A stretch of 64,000 nt of DNA. It comes from Curvibacter lanceolatus ATCC 14669. Lineage in GTDB: Bacteria; Pseudomonadota; Gammaproteobacteria; Burkholderiales; Burkholderiaceae_C. Location: the NCBI RefSeq assembly GCF_000381265.1, contig NZ_KB906277.1, forward strand, positions 1-64,000, given 5' to 3'. Below, in pieces: positions 58,448 to 64,000 of this stretch (within the stretch, counting starts at the first letter, position 1; every line of letters starts with the position of its first letter). The position numbers were made by a program, and so were the translations under genes. The notes under the pieces were generated by a model. It saw only the letters and a list, made by a program, of their open reading frames with translations. It did no database searches and was not told the DNA's origin.

Positions 58448-60424
58448 TCAGGGCACCTGAAAGCGGGCCACCTCTTGGGCCAGGCGCACCGCCTGCTCCC
58501 GCAGGGCTGTGGCACCCGCGGCAGTCTCCTCGACCAGTGCGGCATTCTGTTGCGTGGCACGGTCCAGCTCCTGCACCGCCTCGCTGACCTGGCCGATGCC
58601 CTGGCTCTGCTCCACCGCCCCGGTGGCGATGTAGCTCAGCAGTTCGTTGACACGCTGGGCACTTTGCACGATGTCCTGCATGGTGCTGCCGGCTTCACGC
58701 ACGATGGCCGTACCGCCATCCACCTTCTCGACACTGGTACCGATCAGGCCCTTGATCTCGCGCGCCGCGGCGGCAGAACGCTGGGCCAGTGAGCGCACCT
58801 CGCTGGCCACCACGGCAAAGCCTCGTCCCTGCTCACCGGCCCGGGCCGCCTCGACCGCCGCATTGAGTGCCAGGATGTTGGTCTGGAAGGCTATGCCGTC
58901 GATGACGCCGATGATGTCTTCGATGCGCCGCGAGGCGGCCTGGATCTGCTCCATCGTGGCCACCATGTTGCCGATCACATTCCCGCCATGCCCGGCCACC
59001 TGGGCGTTGTGGGCGGCGATGCGGGTGGCCTCCTGGGTGTGCTCGGTGGTCTGGCGCACCGTGGCTCCGATCTGCTCCATCGCGGCCGCCGACTGCTCCA
59101 GGTTGGCCGCCGTCTTCTCGGTCCGCGCCGAGAGGTCGACCGAGCCCTCGGCAATCTCGGTGCTGGAGTGCACGATCTCGTCCGACGAGCGCCGCACCTG
59201 CAGCACCATGCTGCGCAAGCTGTCCTGCATCTGGCGCAGCATGATCATCAAGCTGGCCGCCTCGTCGCGGCCCCAGGGGCTGGGCGAGGTGGTGAGGTCG
59301 CCCTCGGTCATGGCCGCCAGGTGGCGGCTCACCTCTTGCAAGCCACCGTTCATGACCAGGTAGAACGCGTAGAAAAGGTAGATGCCGACCAGCAGACACA
59401 GCACCAGCCCGACCAGCAGCAGGCGCCGTTCGCTCTCGGTGCGGGCAATGCGCTGGCTCAGCAACTCGTCGAGCAGGCCCAGGCTGGCCGTGCCCACCTC
59501 GCGCAGACGGTCCACCGCCACCTGACCAGGCCCATTGAGGGCTTCGGTGTCGGCCTTGAAGGCTGGCCCGAACCAGGCTTTTTCAGCCGCGTTCAGAAAC
59601 GCACGTGCGGCCTCCACGGCCTCAGCCGCCTTGACCCGCCGCGTCACCTCGGGGTTGGCCTCGGCGGCGCGCTGCGCCGCCTTCAGCACCCCGTCCACAC
59701 TTTCGCGCCCCTGATACCAGACGCCATAGAGCTGGCGCAAGACCGCCGCATCCGGCTCACCATGGCGGGCGATCGCGCCGGCCAGGGCCCGTGTGCGCGA
59801 GACCGGCTCGATCACGGCCGACACCACGTCGGTTGACAGGGTCATCAGGTAGTAGGTGTCCTGGTCCGGATCGAGCGTGAGCTGGGATCGGTCCATCACC
59901 GTCACACGCAGATCGCGCACGGCATCCACATAGGTCTGCAATGGAGCGCTCAGATCGTCGGCCCGGCCACTGGCGACCAGGGGCTTGAGTTGCTCGTGCA
60001 ACTGGGCCACACGCCCGAATTCGGTACGCAGATCCAGCTGCGAAGCCACCGCCGTCAAACTGGCCTGAGTGGCCGCCATGCGGGCCGCAATCGCCTCCAG
60101 ATCCGGTGTCTTGGCGATGCCCGACTCGACCAGACGGCGCTGTTTCTGCACCTCGATCAACCAGGGCTCGATGTGACGGATGACCTCGACACCCACGCGC
60201 TCGCTGGCGGCGAAGTCAATGGTGGCCTGGCTGGTGCGCACATAGGCCAGCAAGAGCAGCACGATGGGCACCAGAAAGGCCAGAGAGATCCAGCTGGCCT
60301 TGGCACCGAACTGGAGCCGCCTGAACAGCCTGACCCCCGGCGCCCAGACGCCATGGTGCTGAAAGAAATGACCGGAGGAACGTGGGGGAGCAGAAAGCAG
60401 GGGGGTGTGGTGTGGAGGATTCAT
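58448..60424 (-). CDS. Methyl-accepting chemotaxis protein with large periplasmic domain
   Basis: The 658-residue receptor has a cytoplasmic N-terminal tail, a membrane helix (about residues 47-67) and a helical periplasmic domain of about 270 residues, which contains [15 protein letters not shown] second membrane helix (about 337-358), HAMP and the signalling coiled coil with [20 protein letters not shown] follow. The sensor domain is longer than the 4HB type and may be of the nitrate/nitrite or helical-bimodular kind; the ligand is unknown. No CheR/CheB-binding tail is present. Confidence 0.9.
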   Translation of the reverse strand: MNPPHHTPLLSAPPRSSGHFFQHHGVWAPGVRLFRRLQFGAKASWISLAFLVPIVLLLLAYVRTSQATIDFAASERVGVEVIRHIEPWLIEVQKQRRLVESGIAKTPDLEAIAARMAATQASLTAVASQLDLRTEFGRVAQLHEQLKPLVASGRADDLSAPLQTYVDAVRDLRVTVMDRSQLTLDPDQDTYYLMTLSTDVVSAVIEPVSRTRALAGAIARHGEPDAAVLRQLYGVWYQGRESVDGVLKAAQRAAEANPEVTRRVKAAEAVEAARAFLNAAEKAWFGPAFKADTEALNGPGQVAVDRLREVGTASLGLLDELLSQRIARTESERRLLLVGLVLCLLVGIYLFYAFYLVMNGGLQEVSRHLAAMTEGDLTTSPSPWGRDEAASLMIMLRQMQDSLRSMVLQVRRSSDEIVHSSTEIAEGSVDLSARTEKTAANLEQSAAAMEQIGATVRQTTEHTQEATRIAAHNAQVAGHGGNVIGNMVATMEQIQAASRRIEDIIGVIDGIAFQTNILALNAAVEAARAGEQGRGFAVVASEVRSLAQRSAAAAREIKGLIGTSVEKVDGGTAIVREAGSTMQDIVQSAQRVNELLSYIATGAVEQSQGIGQVSEAVQELDRATQQNAALVEETAAGATALREQAVRLAQEVARFQVP

Positions 60425-60660
60425 GGGGATGGGAAGGCACGGAACTCAGGCCGGCTCTTGCCTGTGGCGCAAGGCACGGTCGTCGTCAAACTGAGCAAGT
60501 TCGGTGCCGATCCCCTCGAGCCCTGACCCGAGCCCCCAGGACGCAGGTGCGCACCGACGTGCCCCAACACAGGGCACCCCACCCCACCATCCCAAGGCCC
60601 AGCCAGGCCTTGGCTGCCACGCACCAGAACCGGGCGCCACCCAGAGCGCCCGCCAGCCCG

Positions 60661-61944
60661 TCAGGCCTGGGTGAGTGCGTGCCCCGCCACAGCCCCCGCG
60701 CCCTGCCCTGCGCCCATCGGCCGAGGCAGCAAGGCTTCGGCCACCACATCGCCGATCATGTCGGCGGTGACGGCGCTCAGCGTCCAGCCCAGGTGGCCGT
60801 GGCCGGTGTTGTAGAACACCCCGGGGGCCCGGCCCCGGCCCACACGGGGCAGCATGTTGGGCATCATCGGGCGCAGCCCGGCCCAGGGCACCACGCTCTG
60901 GGTGCTGACGCCGGGGAAGCATTGCTGCACCCAGTCGATCAGGGGCTGGATGCGGTCGGCCCGAATATCTTTGTTGAAGCCGTTGAATTCGGCCGTGCCC
61001 GCCACACGGAAACGGTCCACCCCGAGGCGGCTGGTGACCAGCTTGGTGGCATCGTCCAGCAGACTGACCTGGGGGGCCGCGCGCTGGCTGGTCTCGTCGC
61101 GCAGGTTGACCGTGATGGAGTAGCCCTTGACCGGGTAGATGTTGATGCGATCGCCCAGGCTGGCGGCAATCTGGCGGCTGGCCGTGCCGGCACAGACCAC
61201 CACCGCATCGAAGGCGTGCTGCGCCACGCCCGAGGCATCGGCCGAGGTGACCTGAACGCCGCCGCCTTGGGCCTTCACGCCTTGCACATCCTGCCCGAAC
61301 AGGGTGCGCACCCCGCGGCGCTCGGCCGCGCGGGCCAGGCCGTTGGTGAACTTGTGGATGTCGCCGGTGGAGTCGCTCTCGGTGTAGTAACCGCCGAAGT
61401 ACTGGCCGGCCAGCGTGGGCTCGATGGCCTTCATTTCGGCAGGGGTCACCGCGCGGCGCGGCAGGCCGCCACGCGCCAGCAGCTCGGACACCCGGCCCGC
61501 ATGGTCAAAGCCGGCCTTGTCGCGGTAGATGTGCAGGATGCCTTGCTTCTTGAGGTCGAAGTCGATGCCCTCCTCCTGCGCCCAGGCAAACAGGTGCTCG
61601 CGGGCCGCCACGGCCAGGCGGGCCGTCTCGATGGTGTTGCGCTCGTAATGCGGCAGGTGGGCCATGAACTCGGCAAACCACGAGATCTTGTGCCAGCTGG
61701 GCTTGGGGTTGACCAGCAGCGGCGCATCGTTGCGCAGCATCCACTTCAGGCCCTTGAGCAGGGTCGAGGGGTGGTTCCAGACCTCGGCATTCGAGGCCGA
61801 GAGTTGGCCGCCGTTGGCAAACGAGGTCTCCATGGCGGCATAGCGGTTCTTCTCGAACAGGGTGACCGACAGGCCACGGCGCGCCAGCGCGTAGGCCGTG
61901 GTGACGCCGGTGATGCCGCCGCCGATGACTGCGATTGTTTTCAT
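60661..61944 (-). CDS. D-amino-acid dehydrogenase-like flavoprotein (DadA family)
   Basis: The 427-residue protein has the DAO-family start (KTIAVIGGGITGVTTAYAL with GxGxxG), Glu in VTLFEKN, and the C-terminal FAD block WAGLRPMMPNMLP with GHGHLGWT. DadA proteins oxidise D-amino acids to keto acids and pass electrons to the respiratory chain. A tandem glycine riboswitch precedes it, which points to glycine or a glycine-linked amino acid as substrate or signal. The ATG at 61944 has GGAGC upstream; the open frame begins 16 codons earlier without a good signal. Confidence 0.88.
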   Translation of the reverse strand: MKTIAVIGGGITGVTTAYALARRGLSVTLFEKNRYAAMETSFANGGQLSASNAEVWNHPSTLLKGLKWMLRNDAPLLVNPKPSWHKISWFAEFMAHLPHYERNTIETARLAVAAREHLFAWAQEEGIDFDLKKQGILHIYRDKAGFDHAGRVSELLARGGLPRRAVTPAEMKAIEPTLAGQYFGGYYTESDSTGDIHKFTNGLARAAERRGVRTLFGQDVQGVKAQGGGVQVTSADASGVAQHAFDAVVVCAGTASRQIAASLGDRINIYPVKGYSITVNLRDETSQRAAPQVSLLDDATKLVTSRLGVDRFRVAGTAEFNGFNKDIRADRIQPLIDWVQQCFPGVSTQSVVPWAGLRPMMPNMLPRVGRGRAPGVFYNTGHGHLGWTLSAVTADMIGDVVAEALLPRPMGAGQGAGAVAGHALTQA

Positions 61945-62007
61945 GGGAAAAGCTCCAGAACTCGTCATGAGGGTGGGGCCTGCACGCGACATTGCGTGGC
62001 AGGCGCC

Positions 62008-62230
62008 CCCTCTGTTCTGGACCTGAGAGATTCACCCAACAGCCGCCCGGCAATGGGACGGCCCTGTGGGCTTGCTCCTTCGGTGCGCCGGACGACGAAA
62101 ACGATTTCCGGCAGCTCTTCAGAGTGTCTGTCGCGTGTGAACCCGGTCCTTTTGCCTGAGAGTTTCCGGGGCGGTTGCTCCTTCGGCGCTGCGCTCCGGC
62201 CACGGGGGCGGGGCAGTCTCTCCCGGGTTC
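62008..62230 (-). promoter_or_regulatory. Tandem glycine riboswitch
   Basis: On the minus strand the leader of the DadA-like gene has two consecutive glycine-aptamer cores. The first (about 62140-62230) starts GGGAGAGACTG, has GCCGAAGGAGCAA and ends CTCTCAGGCAAAAGGAC. The second (about 62008-62130) has GACACTCTG, ACCGAAGGAGCAA and ATCTCTCAGGTCCAGA. These are the conserved blocks of glycine riboswitches, usually seen before gcv genes. Glycine binding probably turns the gene on. It ends about 65 bases before the start codon. Confidence 0.93.
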
Positions 62231-62454
62231 ACGAGGTGTCGAAGGCTTTCAGCCCTCGACCCGGCGCAGTGTAGAAGAACCGCGGCCGATTGGAAACAAA
62301 AAGTTTTTGCCCCCACGCAGCCCCGGCAGTCACCGACACGACAAGTGCGCGTGGACGCCTTTGCGAACATCCGCACACATTTGAGGGTTGCCAGGCCGAC
62401 AGCAGGCCTGGCCCCGCAAGAAACCCCCAGAACGACCCCAAGGAGACAAAGACA

Positions 62455-64000
62455 ATGCAACAGCCCGGCCGCATGATGGACCGCCCCCTGCTGGTTTCGG
62501 CCATTCTGGAACACGGCACCGCCCAGTTCGGCGCGCAGCAGATCGTCTCACGCGAGACCGATGGCAGCCTGCACCGCTACACCTTCACCGACCTGGCCCG
62601 GCGCGCGCGGCAGTTGGCCAAGGCGCTGCAGGCGCTGGGCCTGAAGGCCGGCAGCACGGTCGGCTCGATCGCCTGGAACAACCACCGCCATCTCGAGGCC
62701 TACTACGCCGTCTCAGGCAGCGGCATGGTGATGCACACCTGCAACCCGCGCCTGCACCCCGAGCAACTGGCCTACATCATCAACCACGCCGACGATGAGG
62801 TGGTGCTGTTCGACACCAGCTTCGCCCCCCTGGTGAAAGCGGTGGCAGCGCACTGCCCCCGTGTGCGCCACTGGGTCGCCCTGTGCGGCGAGACGGACCT
62901 CCCCACCCTGGAGGGCGGCCCGGCCGTGCTGGCGGTGGACCGGCTGATCCAGGCCCAGAGCGACCGCTTCGAATGGCCGGAACTGGACGAGAAGACCGGT
63001 GCCGCCCTGTGCTACACCTCGGGCACCACCGGCCACCCCAAGGGGGTGCTGTACTCGCACCGCGCCCTGTGCCTGAGTGCGCTGTCGGCCTGCCTGCCCG
63101 GCGTGCTGAGCCTGTGGGCCCAGGAGACCCTGCTGCCCGTGGTGCCGATGTTCCACATCAACGCCTGGTGCCTGCCCTACGCGGCCCTGATCTCTGGCGC
63201 CAAGCTGGTGTTGCCCGGCCCGCGCCTGGACCCGGCCAGCCTGTACGAGCTGATGGAATCCGAGCGCGTCACGGTCAGTGCCGGCGTGCCCACCATCTGG
63301 ATGGGCCTGATCCAGCACGTGGAGCAGCACCAGCTGCGTTTCAGCACCATGCGCCGCACCGGCGTGGGCGGCTCGGCCATGCCCAAGGCCCTGATCGCCA
63401 AGTTCAACGACGTGTACGGCGTGGACGTGCGCCACGGCTGGGGCATGACCGAGACCACCGCCATTGCCACCATGAGCAACCTCGGCCCCGAGGACATGGC
63501 CCGCCCGGCCGAAGAGCGCCACACCCTGGTGGGCAAGCAGGGCAAATCGGTGTTCGGCATCGAGATCAAGGTGGTCGATGAAAACGGCACCACCCTGCCG
63601 CGCGACGGCGTGTCGCAAGGCGAGCTGATGGTGCGCGGCCAGTGGATCGTGGAGCGCTACCACAAGGCCGAACGCTCGGCCCTGGTCGAGGGCTGGTTCC
63701 CCACCGGCGACATCGCCACCATCGACGACCAGGGCGTGATGCAGATCCGCGACCGCACCAAGGACGTGATCAAGTCGGGTGGTGAATGGATCAGCTCGAT
63801 CGACCTCGAAAACGCCGCCGTGGCCCACCCCGCCGTGGCCATGGCCGCGGTGATCGGCGTGAAGCACCCGCGCTGGGACGAGCGCCCGCTGATGTTCATC
63901 GTGCTCAAGCCCGGACAGGAGCTGAGCAAGCAGCAGGTGCTCGACTTCCTGACCGAACGCGTCGCCAAGTGGTGGCTGCCCGATGAGGTGCTGTTCGTTG
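62455..64000 (+). CDS. Medium/long-chain acyl-CoA ligase (ANL superfamily), partial
   Basis: The frame is open for 515 codons to the window end and lacks its stop. It has the ATP loop YTSGTTGHPKG near residue 188, PMFHINAW near residue 226, GWGMTETTA near residue 330, FPTGDIA near residue 417 and RTKDVIKSGGEWIS near residue 438. The catalytic C-terminal Lys lies beyond the end. It resembles fatty-acid or cinnamate-type ligases of the FadD3/AlkK group, whose substrates include medium-chain and alicyclic acids. AAGGAGACAAAGAC precedes the ATG. It is divergent from the riboswitch-controlled gene. Confidence 0.87.
   Translation, partial: MQQPGRMMDRPLLVSAILEHGTAQFGAQQIVSRETDGSLHRYTFTDLARRARQLAKALQALGLKAGSTVGSIAWNNHRHLEAYYAVSGSGMVMHTCNPRLHPEQLAYIINHADDEVVLFDTSFAPLVKAVAAHCPRVRHWVALCGETDLPTLEGGPAVLAVDRLIQAQSDRFEWPELDEKTGAALCYTSGTTGHPKGVLYSHRALCLSALSACLPGVLSLWAQETLLPVVPMFHINAWCLPYAALISGAKLVLPGPRLDPASLYELMESERVTVSAGVPTIWMGLIQHVEQHQLRFSTMRRTGVGGSAMPKALIAKFNDVYGVDVRHGWGMTETTAIATMSNLGPEDMARPAEERHTLVGKQGKSVFGIEIKVVDENGTTLPRDGVSQGELMVRGQWIVERYHKAERSALVEGWFPTGDIATIDDQGVMQIRDRTKDVIKSGGEWISSIDLENAAVAHPAVAMAAVIGVKHPRWDERPLMFIVLKPGQELSKQQVLDFLTERVAKWWLPDEVLFV

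Noticed and set aside
60631-60652. Terminator after the DadA-like gene
   Set aside because: GGGCGC and GCGCCC can form a 7-bp stem, but no U-tract follows on the minus strand.

Overview
The window is high-GC DNA with dense bacterial genes. It carries an orphan Bug/Tct-type solute-binding protein, a trimeric-type porin, PcaU-type IclR regulators and a PHP-yciO-M50-trpS block. Together these suggest a betaproteobacterium of the Burkholderiales, probably Comamonadaceae. This is inferred from content; there is no rRNA marker. No tRNA, rRNA, CRISPR array or insertion sequence was recognised.

Layout. Bases 1-5.1 kb are a conserved housekeeping block (PHP phosphoesterase, DMT permease, YciO, site-2 protease, TrpS) closed by a bidirectional terminator. 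5.1-9.7 kb hold a chemotaxis receptor, an MscS channel and a haem-type (Tll0287-like) membrane sensor. 9.8-17.9 kb are a cyclohexanecarboxylate operon: BadR-like MarR regulator, BadH, BadI, AliB, AliA, an orphan tricarboxylate-type binding protein, BadK and a zinc/quinone-type dehydrogenase. 18-27.7 kb hold an AraC regulator, an SDR, a ketosteroid-dehydrogenase-like flavoprotein (FAD1), a NIPSNAP protein, a second SDR and a complete LivHMGFK-type ABC importer. A GGDEF/EAL protein follows.

29.8-57.2 kb is an island for hydroaromatic acids such as quinate and shikimate. It has a complete QuiC1-type 3-dehydroshikimate dehydratase with its porin, three AroE paralogues that look NAD-dependent and catabolic, a type II dehydroquinase with a Gfo/Idh dehydrogenase, and a ShiA-like MHS transporter. 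It also has an AEC permease, an acyl-CoA dehydrogenase with a CoA-transferase, two more FAD1-like flavoproteins (one again with a NIPSNAP protein), extra xylose-isomerase-like TIM barrels and a VOC protein. Four IclR and one LysR regulators serve it, and a RelE-type toxin-antitoxin pair sits inside it. The last part has CheW, a 4-hydroxybenzoyl-CoA-type thioesterase, a second receptor, a DadA-like oxidase under a tandem glycine riboswitch, and an acyl-CoA ligase cut by the window end.

How it fits together (inference). Two ring strategies sit side by side. CoA-dependent ring opening (AliA, AliB, BadK, BadH, BadI) takes cyclohexanecarboxylate to pimeloyl-CoA. Dehydrative or oxidative aromatisation takes quinate and shikimate to protocatechuate through AroE, AroQ and QuiC1. 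The three FAD1-like flavoproteins with SDR and NIPSNAP partners are good candidates for an additional, poorly described aromatisation route that desaturates keto- or hydroxy-cyclohexanecarboxylates. Two repeated operators (one AraC-type, one IclR-type) tie distant operons into shared regulons.
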